Source: Mesorhizobium sp. B2-3-4
GTDB taxonomy: Bacteria; Pseudomonadota; Alphaproteobacteria; Rhizobiales; Rhizobiaceae
Direction: 5' to 3'
Length of the DNA: 64,000 nucleotides
Assembly: GCF_006442315.1 (NCBI RefSeq)
Contig: NZ_VFVY01000010.1
Location: 162,319-226,318, forward strand
The position numbers and the translations under genes are program-made. The notes under the pieces were generated by a model. The model did not search any database. It was not told the origin of the DNA and saw nothing but the letters and a program-made list of their open reading frames with translations. Each line of letters starts with the position of its first letter. Within the stretch, counting starts at the first letter, position 1. This document shows positions 17,306-26,500 of the stretch, piece by piece.

Positions 17306-17326
17306 GCTGAACCTCAAGGGTTCAGC
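17306..17326. terminator. Possible hairpin terminator between convergent genes
   Basis: Perfect 8-bp stem GCTGAACC/GGTTCAGC with loop TCAAG, covering the stop codon region of the minus-strand gene at 17314 and 36 bases after the HAD gene stop. There is no T-run on either side, so its role as a terminator is uncertain. Confidence 0.35.
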
Positions 17327-18939
17327 TTCGCCCCTGCCCCGCCATTGTCGCCGCCGCCATTATCGCTGCCGCTGTCGGCGCCGCCGTTGTTGCTGCCTTC
17401 GTTGGCGCTGCCGCCATTGTCGACGCCGCCATTATCGACACCATTGTCATTGCCCGCGCCGTCGCCATCGTCGACGCTGTCATCCACCGCCGGATCCGCG
17501 GGCTTCAGCATGACGCCATTGACGGTCACCGAGCCGTCGGCCTTGGTGTTGATGACCCATTCCAGCTTGCCGTCCGGCAGCGTCTTGGCAAAACCCTTTG
17601 CCATCAGGGCGACAGGCACGTACTGCCCGACCTCCGGCTCCGCCTTCGCCGCTTCCTGCAGATGCGCCATGATCTTGTCGAAGCCGGCCACATCGACGGT
17701 GAGATTGGCGTCGGGTTTCTGGCCAAAGCTTGTCATGTCGCCTTCCAGCGCGATCTCCATGTCCTTGTTCTTGATCGTGCTGTGGCCAATGACGACCTTC
17801 GGGGTCTTGGCCAGGAAGTCGGCCTTGAGCTGGTCGCCGAACTCGGCCGACAGCGGCGGATCCTGATTGAGGTCAAAGGCAGCGATCGCCTTCTTCGCCA
17901 TGCTGTCGAGATCGATGTTGGCGCCGCCGAAATTCAGGTCGATATCGGCGGGCAGAAGCGCCACGCTCCAGCTCGGCAAGAGCTGCTGCGGCACGGTCAG
18001 CCCCGATGCCTTGATGCCGTAGTTGATCTTGCCGTCCTGGGCGACGCCATCGGACCCGAACGCGGTGCTGAGTTGCGTAGCTCCGAACGTGCCGATCGGG
18101 CTGTCGACGGCGAAATCCTTGAAGCCGTAGGTTCCGTCTATACGTTCCCAAATCGGAAGTGCTGCAAGCAGAAGCGCCTTGAGCTGCGCCTGGTTTGCCT
18201 TCAGCGTCTTCTCGTCTTCATTGGCCACGGCAAACGCCAGGAGATCGAGCAGCGGCCTGGTCTGCACGCCCTTGCCGCTGGCCTCCACCGACAGTTCCGG
18301 TGACTTCACGGTAATCGGAAAATTCAGCCCGCTGTCGGGATCATTGAATTTTATCGCTTCGACGAAGTTCGAAATCTTCTGCGAGGTCGTGAAATCGACG
18401 CCGCCATTAGCCGCCTTCGTCGCCGACAGGGTCGCGGTGGCGGCACCGGCGGTCACATCCATCTTTTGCTTGGCGTCCTGCGACGACATCGTCATCCCGG
18501 CCATCGAGCTGGTGGCGCTGGTGAAGGCCGCCAGCTTGGGGTCGTAGACGCCGTTGCCCTTGCCGTCCTTGATCGAGAACTGCGTGCTCTGCTTTCCCTC
18601 GGGCCCGTTGAACTCAAACGAGGCGCTCTGGGAAAAATCCATCGACACATCCCAGGATCCGTCGCTGCGCGGCTTGACCAGCAGGGCGTAGGGCGCAATG
18701 TCGAACTTCAACAATTTCTGGTCGGGAAAGCTGCTGGCCAAAGCCTTGAAATCAAACACGATCTTGTAGGCGTCGCCTTCCGCCGAAACCTTCAGAATGC
18801 CCTTGTCGAGCGCCTGTTTGCCGACATAGCGGGACAGATCCTGCGACAATTGCTTCGCGCCCTGGCTGTCGACGGTCTGGCCGAAAGCGGGCGCACTGAG
18901 CAGAAGCGCCGTAAAGGCAAGTGGCAACATACGGTTCAC
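17314..18939 (-). CDS. Secreted protein of unknown function with Gly/Asn/Asp-rich tail
   Basis: A 541-residue exported protein. Signal peptide MNRMLPLAFTALLLSAPAFG, cleavage near residue 20. Residues 21-485 form a soluble beta-rich region with repeated amphipathic strands, which I cannot place in a named family. The last about 45 residues are a low-complexity Asn/Gly/Asp/Ser tail of VDNGG- and DSGSDNGG-like units, resembling flexible or Ca-binding linkers. The start is GTG at 18937-18939 with GGAG seven bases upstream. Convergent with the HAD gene. Confidence 0.7.
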   Translation of the reverse strand: MNRMLPLAFTALLLSAPAFGQTVDSQGAKQLSQDLSRYVGKQALDKGILKVSAEGDAYKIVFDFKALASSFPDQKLLKFDIAPYALLVKPRSDGSWDVSMDFSQSASFEFNGPEGKQSTQFSIKDGKGNGVYDPKLAAFTSATSSMAGMTMSSQDAKQKMDVTAGAATATLSATKAANGGVDFTTSQKISNFVEAIKFNDPDSGLNFPITVKSPELSVEASGKGVQTRPLLDLLAFAVANEDEKTLKANQAQLKALLLAALPIWERIDGTYGFKDFAVDSPIGTFGATQLSTAFGSDGVAQDGKINYGIKASGLTVPQQLLPSWSVALLPADIDLNFGGANIDLDSMAKKAIAAFDLNQDPPLSAEFGDQLKADFLAKTPKVVIGHSTIKNKDMEIALEGDMTSFGQKPDANLTVDVAGFDKIMAHLQEAAKAEPEVGQYVPVALMAKGFAKTLPDGKLEWVINTKADGSVTVNGVMLKPADPAVDDSVDDGDGAGNDNGVDNGGVDNGGSANEGSNNGGADSGSDNGGGDNGGAGAKLNP

Positions 18940-19023
18940 GGGAATTCTCCGTTCGCTCGAGAGGCAAAAATCGTTTCGTACCTCTGGTAGGGAAATACCA
19001 TCACAACTGCAAGACGATGACGG

Positions 19024-19611
19024 TCAGGCAACAGGCTTCAGCACCAGCCGCATCAGCGGCCGGCCGGCCTTGCGCTCGACCAGTCTCTCGAACCCGGCCT
19101 TCTCGAAGACCCCCGACGAGCCGACGAACAGGCCGATCGAACGCGAATCGCGGGACAGGTCGATGGGGCAGGCCTCGACAAGCCGCGCGCCGTTGCCGCG
19201 GGCGAAATCGATGCCGCCTTCGACGAGGCGGTGCGTGATCCCCCGGCCACGCGCCTTGGCCCGAATGAAAAAGCACGAGATCGCCCAAACGGCAGGATCG
19301 GAAGCGTCGGCGACATCGATCGGCGCCGAGCCCCTGCCCTTGTTGTTCCATTCGGGTACTTCGGCGCGTGGACCGATCTGCATCCAGCCAACCGCCTTGC
19401 CGTCCTCCATGGCCAGCAGCCCGGGCGGCGGGCCGGCGTCGATGCGTGCCTTGATGTGGTCCTTGTTGCGTTCACGGCTGCTCTCGCGCCGCGCAGCCGG
19501 CGTCAGCCGAAAATGCGTGCACCAGCAGCCGTAACAGGCGCCCTGCTTGCCGAAAAGGTCCTCGAATTCAGGCCAGAGATCTGGCGCCAGAGGCACTATG
19601 GTCGTGCTCAT
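19024..19611 (-). CDS. GNAT-family acetyltransferase
   Basis: A 195-residue protein with a C-terminal GNAT acetyl-CoA-binding core: AISCFFI, then KARGRGITHRLVEGG (R/Q-x-x-G-x-G/A element) and SSGVFEKAGF. An N-terminal GACYGCWC segment with three Cys is unusual for the fold and may mark a subfamily. The substrate is unknown. It is divergent from dinB across 77 bases holding the SOS box, so it could be co-regulated, although the box lies close to dinB. Confidence 0.8.
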   Translation of the reverse strand: MSTTIVPLAPDLWPEFEDLFGKQGACYGCWCTHFRLTPAARRESSRERNKDHIKARIDAGPPPGLLAMEDGKAVGWMQIGPRAEVPEWNNKGRGSAPIDVADASDPAVWAISCFFIRAKARGRGITHRLVEGGIDFARGNGARLVEACPIDLSRDSRSIGLFVGSSGVFEKAGFERLVERKAGRPLMRLVLKPVA

Positions 19612-19667
19612 GCGTTCTCCCCAGGCGAAGCTTGTCGCTGGCCTTACACTGTCGTACCATTGCGTTT

Positions 19668-19682
19668 GTTCTCTTTATGTTC
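19668..19682 (+). promoter_or_regulatory. LexA (SOS) box of dinB
   Basis: GTTC-N7-GTTC (GTTC at 19668-19671 and 19679-19682), the exact alphaproteobacterial LexA operator. It ends six bases before the chosen dinB ATG at 19689 and overlaps an earlier in-frame ATG at 19677, so the mRNA start must be very near or the leader very short. Confidence 0.8.
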
Positions 19683-19688
19683 GCAGCG

Positions 19689-21005
19689 ATGGCGGCTCCT
19701 GTCAACAATCCCGATCACGGTTTTTGCCGTGACTGCCTGACGTTTCAGCGCGGTGAAACGCGCCGCTGCGAACGCTGCGGCAGCCCTCGCCTTGTCCGCC
19801 ACCCCGAGCTTTACCGGTTGCATCTGGCCCATATCGATTGCGATGCCTTCTACGCGGCCATCGAAAAGCGCGACAACCCGTCGCTCAAGGACAAGCCCTT
19901 GATCATCGGCGGCGGCAAGCGCGGGGTCGTCTCCACTGCCTGCTATATAGCGCGCATTCGCGGCGTGCGCTCCGCCATGCCGATGTTCAAGGCCCTCGAA
20001 GCCTGCCCCGAGGCGGTCGTGATCGCGCCCAACATGGAAAAATACGTGGCCGTCGGCCGTGAGGTGCGGGCCATGATGCAGGCGTTGACGCCGCTGGTCG
20101 AGCCGCTGTCGATCGACGAGGCCTTTCTCGACCTCGCCGGCACCGAGCGCCTGCACGGCCTGCCGCCGGCGGTTGTGCTGGCGCGCTTCGCGCTCGCGGT
20201 GGAGAAGGAGATCGGCATCACCGTCTCGGCCGGCCTGTCCTATTGCAAGTTCCTCGCCAAGGTCGCGTCGGACTTCCGCAAGCCGCGCGGGTTTTCCGTC
20301 ATTGGCGAGGCCGAAGCGATCGGCTTTCTGGCACCACAGCCGGTGACCATGATCTGGGGGGTCGGCAAAGCCTTCAACGCCACGCTCGAACAGGATGGCA
20401 TCCGCACCATCGGCCAACTCCAGAAGATGGAGCGCGGCGACCTGATGCGCCGCTACGGCGTGATGGGCGAGCGGCTCTACCGGCTTTCTCGCGGTGAGGA
20501 CGTCCGCCGTGTGGACCCTGACCAGGACGCCAAGAGCGTGTCGGCCGAAACCACTTTCGAAACCGACATCGCGTCGTTGGACGAACTTGTCTCGGTGCTG
20601 CGGGGCCTTTCGGAAAAGGTCTCGGCGCGGCTGAAGAAGTCAGGCATTGCGGGACGCACCGTGGTGTTGAAGCTGAAGACCCAGGATTTCAAGCTGCGCA
20701 CCCGCAACCGCCAGCTCGGCGACCCGACAAGGCTCGCCGACCGCATCTTTTCGACCGGTGTCGACCTTCTTCGCAAGGAAACCGACGGGACGAAATACCG
20801 GCTGCTCGGCATCGGCGTCAGCGACCTTTCCGACGACGACAAGGCCGACCCACCCGATCTGGTCGATGTCCAGTCGCGCAAGCGCGCCATGGCCGAAGGG
20901 GCGATCGATGCGCTGCGCGACAAGTTCGGCCGCAAGGCTGTCGAAACCGGCTACACCTTCGGCAGGGGTCGTGACGCCCACCCGCCGGAGCCGATCGAGG
21001 ACTGA
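19689..21005 (+). CDS. dinB: DNA polymerase IV (Y family) with N-terminal zinc-ribbon-like segment
   Basis: A 438-residue translesion polymerase. Catalytic motifs are HIDCDAFYAAIE (first Asp), the YxAR-type contact in CYIARIRGVRS, and LSIDEAFLD (Asp-Glu pair); then the helix-hairpin-helix region (WGVGKAFN) and little-finger domain. Before the palm lies a four-Cys segment, GFCRDCL...RRCERCGS, about residues 12-34, that looks like a zinc ribbon and is absent from E. coli Pol IV. The start at ATG 19689 is chosen because earlier ATGs fall within the SOS box. SOS-regulated, divergent from a GNAT gene. Confidence 0.93.
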   Translation: MAAPVNNPDHGFCRDCLTFQRGETRRCERCGSPRLVRHPELYRLHLAHIDCDAFYAAIEKRDNPSLKDKPLIIGGGKRGVVSTACYIARIRGVRSAMPMFKALEACPEAVVIAPNMEKYVAVGREVRAMMQALTPLVEPLSIDEAFLDLAGTERLHGLPPAVVLARFALAVEKEIGITVSAGLSYCKFLAKVASDFRKPRGFSVIGEAEAIGFLAPQPVTMIWGVGKAFNATLEQDGIRTIGQLQKMERGDLMRRYGVMGERLYRLSRGEDVRRVDPDQDAKSVSAETTFETDIASLDELVSVLRGLSEKVSARLKKSGIAGRTVVLKLKTQDFKLRTRNRQLGDPTRLADRIFSTGVDLLRKETDGTKYRLLGIGVSDLSDDDKADPPDLVDVQSRKRAMAEGAIDALRDKFGRKAVETGYTFGRGRDAHPPEPIED

Positions 21006-21007
21006 AT

Positions 21008-21514
21008 TCAGCTGCGCTGCAGGTCGATCCGGCTCGTCACCACGCTCTTGCCGGTTTTCGGATCGGTATCGATGACCGTCAGCCGCATGCCGTTCGCCCC
21101 GCGCTTTTCGACCCTCATCTGCGCGGCCCGGTCGCCATTGACGTCCTTGGCCCAGCGGATGCCGAGGTTGATGGCATTGCCCGAGCGGCTGCCATTCAAC
21201 TGCGCCGGCCCGGTACGCGATCCAACATAGGTGCCGCTATATTTCGCACCCCTGGCCTTCAGGTCCGCGCTGATGGCACGCGTAACCACGACCAGGCCGC
21301 GGCAATTGCCGTCGAGCGACAACGAGGTCGACGTCGCGTTCGACTTGAACGTGCATGACACGTTCACCGTCGGCGCATCGGTGGTTACCTTGACGATGCC
21401 CTTGCCGGAGAAATTGCCCTTGAACGAATTCAGGAACTGGGCCTCATCGGCGTGGGCCACCCCTGCCGCAATCGACAAACCGCCGGCCAGCGCAAGTTGC
21501 GCGAATGCTCTCAT
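21008..21514 (-). CDS. Small secreted protein of unknown function
   Basis: A 168-residue protein with signal peptide MRAFAQLALAGGLSIAAGVAHA (cleavage near 22) and a compact beta-rich body: FKGNFSGKGIV, CTFKS and GNCRG giving two Cys that could form a disulfide, KYSGTYVGSRTGPAQLNG, and a final ID-LQRS. It resembles small calycin-like periplasmic proteins common in rhizobia, but I do not recognise a named family. The start is placed at the signal peptide. The stop is two bases from the dinB stop on the other strand. Confidence 0.7.
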   Translation of the reverse strand: MRAFAQLALAGGLSIAAGVAHADEAQFLNSFKGNFSGKGIVKVTTDAPTVNVSCTFKSNATSTSLSLDGNCRGLVVVTRAISADLKARGAKYSGTYVGSRTGPAQLNGSRSGNAINLGIRWAKDVNGDRAAQMRVEKRGANGMRLTVIDTDPKTGKSVVTSRIDLQRS

Positions 21515-21648
21515 CGAAGCTCTCCCTCTGTGACTGGCGGAAAGACGCCCAGCTTGCCGAACAAAGCCGACCATTCCAACTCAACGCCCTTTGCAGTCTC
21601 GGGTTCCTTGTGTGGCATGGCTGTTCTGTCACCCCACCGCCACGACTG

Positions 21649-21711
21649 CCCCGGAAGAATACCTCGCCCAGAAAAATACCTCGCCCAGAAAAATACCTGG
21701 CCCAGAAGAAT
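21649..21711. repeat. 17-bp tandem repeat, three units plus a partial
   Basis: Units at 21661-21677 and 21678-21694 are identical (ACCTCGCCCAGAAAAAT). A third at 21695-21711 differs at two bases, and a degenerate half unit (GGAAGAAT) precedes them. It lies in the 246-base gap between the secreted-protein and EamA genes, upstream of both start codons. Three direct 17-base units without spacers are not a CRISPR array. Confidence 0.9.
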
Positions 21712-21760
21712 ACAAGGACTAGAGATTGCTCCTGCAATCGCGTCCTGCGACATAGCTGGC

Positions 21761-22642
21761 ATGGCACCAACTCCTTCGATCCCCAAGGCCGCTTTCTGGA
21801 TGGCGCTGTCGATCACCTCGTTTCTGGCGATGTCTGTCGCCGGCCGCGCCACGACGGCCGAACTCAACGTCTTCCAGGTGCTGGAACTGCGTTCGGTGAT
21901 CGGGTTCTTCATTCTGTTGCCGCTGGTGATGGCGACAGGCGGGCTTGCCGCGATGCGCACGCAGCGGCCGCTGGCCCATATCGTGCGCAATGTCGTCCAC
22001 TACAGCGGCCAGGCCGCCTGGCTCTACGCGTTGACACTCATTCCACTGGCGGTGCTGATCTCGATCGAGTTCACCACGCCGATCTGGACGGCGATCCTGG
22101 CGGTGACTTTTCTCGGTGAAAGGCTGAGCCGGCCACGGCTCGCGGCGATCGCGCTTGGGCTGATCGGCGTCGTCGTCATCGTGCGCCCGGGCGTCGGCTC
22201 GGCGGATGTCGGCCACCTGGTCGTGCTGGGCGCGGCGGTCTGCTTCGGCGTCTCTCTGGTGCTGGTCAAGTCGCTGACACGCACGGACAGCGTCACGCGG
22301 ATCATCTTCTGGATGCTGATCATCCAGTCCGTGATCGGCCTCGTTCCGGCCCTCTACGAGTGGCGCAATCCTTCTCTTGCGCTGTGGCCGTGGATCATCC
22401 TGATCGGTTTCTCAGGCATGTCGTCGCATTTCTGCCTGGCCCGCGCCCTGGCCTATGCCGACGCGACCGTGATCTCGCCGATGGATTTCCTGCGCGTGCC
22501 GCTGTCTGCACTGATCGGCTGGCTGCTCTATCAGGAGCAGATCGACGCCTTCACGGCTGGCGGCGCGTTGCTGATCCTGATGGGCAATCTGCTCAACCTG
22601 CAGCGCCGGCAGCCAAAGCCGGCCGAAGCCGCGGTGTCCTAG
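21761..22642 (+). CDS. DMT-superfamily permease (EamA domain)
   Basis: A 293-residue inner-membrane transporter with ten hydrophobic segments arranged as two EamA repeats (about 10-140 and 150-285). Typical elements are VFQVLELRSVIGF in the first half, IEFTTPIWTAILAVTFLGERLSRPR at the end of the first repeat, and ISPMDFLRVPLSALIGWLLYQE in the second. It likely exports metabolites or amino acids; the substrate is unknown. ATG 21761 starts the first membrane half; longer readings pass through the tandem repeat. Confidence 0.87.
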   Translation: MAPTPSIPKAAFWMALSITSFLAMSVAGRATTAELNVFQVLELRSVIGFFILLPLVMATGGLAAMRTQRPLAHIVRNVVHYSGQAAWLYALTLIPLAVLISIEFTTPIWTAILAVTFLGERLSRPRLAAIALGLIGVVVIVRPGVGSADVGHLVVLGAAVCFGVSLVLVKSLTRTDSVTRIIFWMLIIQSVIGLVPALYEWRNPSLALWPWIILIGFSGMSSHFCLARALAYADATVISPMDFLRVPLSALIGWLLYQEQIDAFTAGGALLILMGNLLNLQRRQPKPAEAAVS

Positions 22643-22648
22643 CGCCTC

Positions 22649-23452
22649 TCAATCGCCGCTATCGGGGATGTTGAGCACGTGGCCGCACGCCTTGCAGTGC
22701 ACGGCATCCGGCTCGTGCCGCTGCAACCCGCATTGGGGACAGGGAAAGAACACTTTCGCCGGCCGGAATATCGCCTGCGCCAGCCGCACGAACAGCGATA
22801 TGCCGATGATCATGGTGACGATCGCCGTCAGCTTGCCGGCAATGCCCGGCAGCACGATGTCGCCGAAGCCCGTCGTCGTCACGGTCGCGACGGTGAAATA
22901 AAGCGCATCGATGTAGTTTTCCAGCCCGGCGCCGTTGCGAAAGAAGAACGTGTAGACGAAGCCGGTGATGACGAAGAGAAAAGTCAACAGGTTGATGACC
23001 GCGTTGCTTGCGTCGCGCCAGGGTCTGAGGCCACGCATCTCGAAATGCCGCCAGATCGAACCGCTGCGCGACAGCGACCACAGCCGCAGAATGCGCAGAA
23101 AGCCTAGATTGGCGAGAGCCGTCGGCATCAGCAGCGTCAGAAGAATGAAAGCATCCACCCAGAAGGTCGGTTGCTTCATCAGCCGCAGCATGTCGTTGGA
23201 AGCCAGCAGCCTGGCAACCAGGTCGGCGGCGACCAGGGCCGCCACGGCATAATCCAGCCACAGGAACGAGCCCGACTGCTGAATGATTGGCGTGGCGATG
23301 AAGAAGGCGATGATGGCGAGGTCGATGATGACAGCCACCAATTGAAACCGGAAGGCAGCCGACGAGCGCCCGTGGTAGAGCCGGCGCAGCGTATCGCGCA
23401 GCCGCGCCATCGCGGTGAAATCCTGCAGGGCCTTGTCCCGGGCGCCTTTCAT
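22649..23452 (-). CDS. Voltage-gated-like potassium channel with C-terminal zinc ribbon
   Basis: A 267-residue inner-membrane channel. Six hydrophobic segments, an arginine-bearing S4-like helix (FLRILRLWSLSRSGS), a pore loop with selectivity filter TTTGFGD and a following S6. The C-terminal 35 residues carry CPQCG...CKACG, a four-Cys zinc-ribbon motif that is not usual for the family. Start at ATG 23450-23452 (MKGARDK). It follows dnaE on the same strand after 64 bases and ends six bases from the EamA stop. Confidence 0.85.
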   Translation of the reverse strand: MKGARDKALQDFTAMARLRDTLRRLYHGRSSAAFRFQLVAVIIDLAIIAFFIATPIIQQSGSFLWLDYAVAALVAADLVARLLASNDMLRLMKQPTFWVDAFILLTLLMPTALANLGFLRILRLWSLSRSGSIWRHFEMRGLRPWRDASNAVINLLTFLFVITGFVYTFFFRNGAGLENYIDALYFTVATVTTTGFGDIVLPGIAGKLTAIVTMIIGISLFVRLAQAIFRPAKVFFPCPQCGLQRHEPDAVHCKACGHVLNIPDSGD

Positions 23453-23516
23453 GCGGATCGCGACGGCGTGAACAGCCGCCGCTTTTCCACGGATGGGCAA
23501 CCGGCAACCACCCCGG

Positions 23517-26500
23517 TCACACCAGTTCCACTTCAACCACGCCCGGCACGGCGCGCATCGCCGAGGCGATCTGCGGCGATATCCGATAGCCGCCCTGCAG
23601 GGCGATCTCCACCTCGCCCTGCGCCTCTTCCTTGATCACGATGATGCTCACCTGGCTCTCGCCACGCTGGGTAAGCTGCGATTGGATCATCGAAGCAGGA
23701 CCGTCGTTCCTGACGAAGATGCGCAACGCCTTCTGGATGCGGCTTGCCTCATCCTCCAGCGACTGCACGGAATTGATGCGCAGATTGACACCCTCGGGTC
23801 GGTCCTCCGCGGCGACTGTGATGACAACCGAACGACCAGCCTCGAGAAGATCGCGGTACTGGGCCAGTCCTTCTGAAAACAGCACGGCCTCGTACTGGCC
23901 GGAGGTGTCTGAAAAGGCCACAACGCCCATCTTGTTGCCGGTGCGCGTCTTGCGCTCCTGCTTGCTGGTAACGGTGCCGGCAAGCCGGCCGGCGGAAGCG
24001 CCACGCTTGACGGCGGCAGAGAACTCCGCCCAGTTCTGCACCCGCATCTTTTGCAGCGCCGCCTTGTACTCATCGAGCGGATGGGCCGAGAGATAGAAGC
24101 CGACGACCTGGAATTCGCGGTGCAGCCGGTCGGCGGAGAGCCACGGATCGGTCGCCGGCAGATTGAGCGCCTGCGATTGGGCGCCCAGCGAAGCGCCGAA
24201 AATATCGGCCTGGCCAGAAACGGCATTCTGCTGGGCGAGCGACGCCAGGCCCATCATGCGCTCTACGCCAGCCATCATCTGGGCGCGATCATGGCCGAAG
24301 CAGTCGAGCGCGCCGGCCATGATCAGGCTTTCGAAAACCCGCTTGCCAACGATCTTCGGGTCGACCCTCTCGCAGAAATCCGCCAGGCTCTTGAACGGCT
24401 TTTCGCCGCGCACCGCCACGATGTGCTCCACCGCCGCGTCGCCGACGCCCTTGAGCGCGGCCATCGAGTAATAAATGCGGTTGTCGCCGACCTCGAAGGG
24501 GCGGAAGCTGGTCATCACCGACGGCGCCAGCACCTCGATGCCGAGGCGCAGCGCATCTTGCCGAAAGTCGGCGAGCTTGTCGGTGTTGCCCATGTCGAGC
24601 GTCATCGACGCCGCCAGGAATTCGACCGGATAATGCGCCTTGAGATAGGCGGTCTGGTAGGAGACGACGGCGTAGGCGGCCGCGTGCGACTTGTTGAAAC
24701 CATAGTCGGCGAACTTGGCCAGCAGGTCGAAAATGAAGTCGGCTTGCGGCTTGGCGACGCCGCGCTCGACCGCACCCGAAACAAAGCGTTCGCGCTGCTT
24801 GTCCATCTCGGCGCGGATCTTCTTGCCCATGGCGCGGCGCAGCAGGTCGGCCTCGCCGAGCGAATAGCCCGACAGCTCCTGCGCGATCTGCATGACCTGT
24901 TCCTGGTAGACGATGACGCCTTGCGTCTCCTTCACCAGATGATCGATCTTGGGGTGGATGGAGGCCATCTCCTCCTCGCCATGCTTTCTGGCGTTGTAGG
25001 TCGGGATGTTCTCCATCGGACCCGGGCGGTAGAGCGCCACCAGCGCGATGATGTCCTCGATGCAGTCGGGCCGCATGCCGATCAGCGCCTTGCGCATGCC
25101 CGCACTTTCCACCTGGAACACGCCGACCACCTCGCCGCGCGACAGCATGGCATAGGTTTCGGGGTCGTCGAGCGGAATCGTGGCGAGGTCGATGTCGATG
25201 CCGCGCCGGCGGATCAGCTTCACGGCTGTTTCCAGCACGGTCAGCGTCTTCAGGCCAAGGAAGTCGAACTTCACCAGCCCGGCCTGCTCGACATATTTCA
25301 TGTTGAACTGGGTGACCGGCATGTCCGAACGCGGATCGCGGTACATCGGCACCAGTTGCGACAGCGGCCGGTCGCCGATGACGATGCCGGCGGCGTGCGT
25401 CGAGGCGTGGCGGTAGAGGCCCTCCAGCTTTTGCGCCATGTCGAGCAGCGTCTGGACGATCGGCTCCTTCTCGGCCTCCTCGGCAAAGCGCGGCTCGTTG
25501 GCGATGGCATCCGCCAGCTTGACCGGATTGGCCGGGTTCTGCGGCACCATCTTGGACAGCTTGTCGACCTGACCGTAAGGCATCTGCAGCACACGGCCGA
25601 CGTCGCGCAGCACGGCACGCGCCTGCAGCGTACCGAAGGTGATGATCTGGCCGACCTGGTCGCGGCCGTATTTCTGCTGGACGTAGCGGATCACCTCTTC
25701 GCGGCGATCCTGGCAGAAGTCGATGTCGAAGTCGGGCATCGAGACGCGGTCGGGATTGAGAAAGCGCTCGAACAGGAGCGAGAAGCGCAGCGGATCGATG
25801 TCGGTGATGGTGGTGGAATAGGCGACCAGCGAACCGGCGCCCGAACCGCGCCCCGGCCCGACCGGAATGCCTTGCGCCTTGGCCCATTTGATGAAGTCGG
25901 CAACGATCAGGAAGTAGCCGGGGAATTTCATCTTCTCGATGATGCCCAGCTCGAATTCGAGCCGCTCGCGATATTGCTCGACCGTGTAGCCGGGCGTCGG
26001 CCCGTGCAGGGCAAGGCGCGCATCGAGCCCCTCGCGCGCCTGACGGGCGAGCTCGGCGGCTTCCGCCTTTTCGGCGGCGTCCTTGTCGGCATTGTCGCCG
26101 CCGGTGAAGCGGGGCAGGATCGGACTGCGGTTTTTCGGATAGTAGGAACAGCGCAGCGCGATCTCGATCGTGTTGTCGATGGCTTCCGGCAGGTCGGCGA
26201 ACAATTGCGCCATGTCGGCCTGGCTGCGCAGGAAATTGTCAGGCGACAGCCGACGGCGCGTGTCCACGGCAACGACCGAGCCCTCTGCGATGGCGATCAG
26301 CGCGTCATGCGCTTCGTACTCGTCGCGCGACGAGAAGAAGGCCTCATTGGTGGCCACAAGCGGCAATTCATGGAGGTAGGCAAGATCGATCGAGGATTTC
26401 TCGATCATGCGATCATAGCCCGAAACCCGGTCCAGCTCGACGTAAAGCCGGTCGCCGAACATCGCCTTGAGCGTGAGCAGGCGCGCCTCGGCAAGATCGC

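Noticed and set aside
21649..21711. Tandem 17-mers considered as a CRISPR array
   Set aside because: Units are adjacent without spacers and there are no cas genes.
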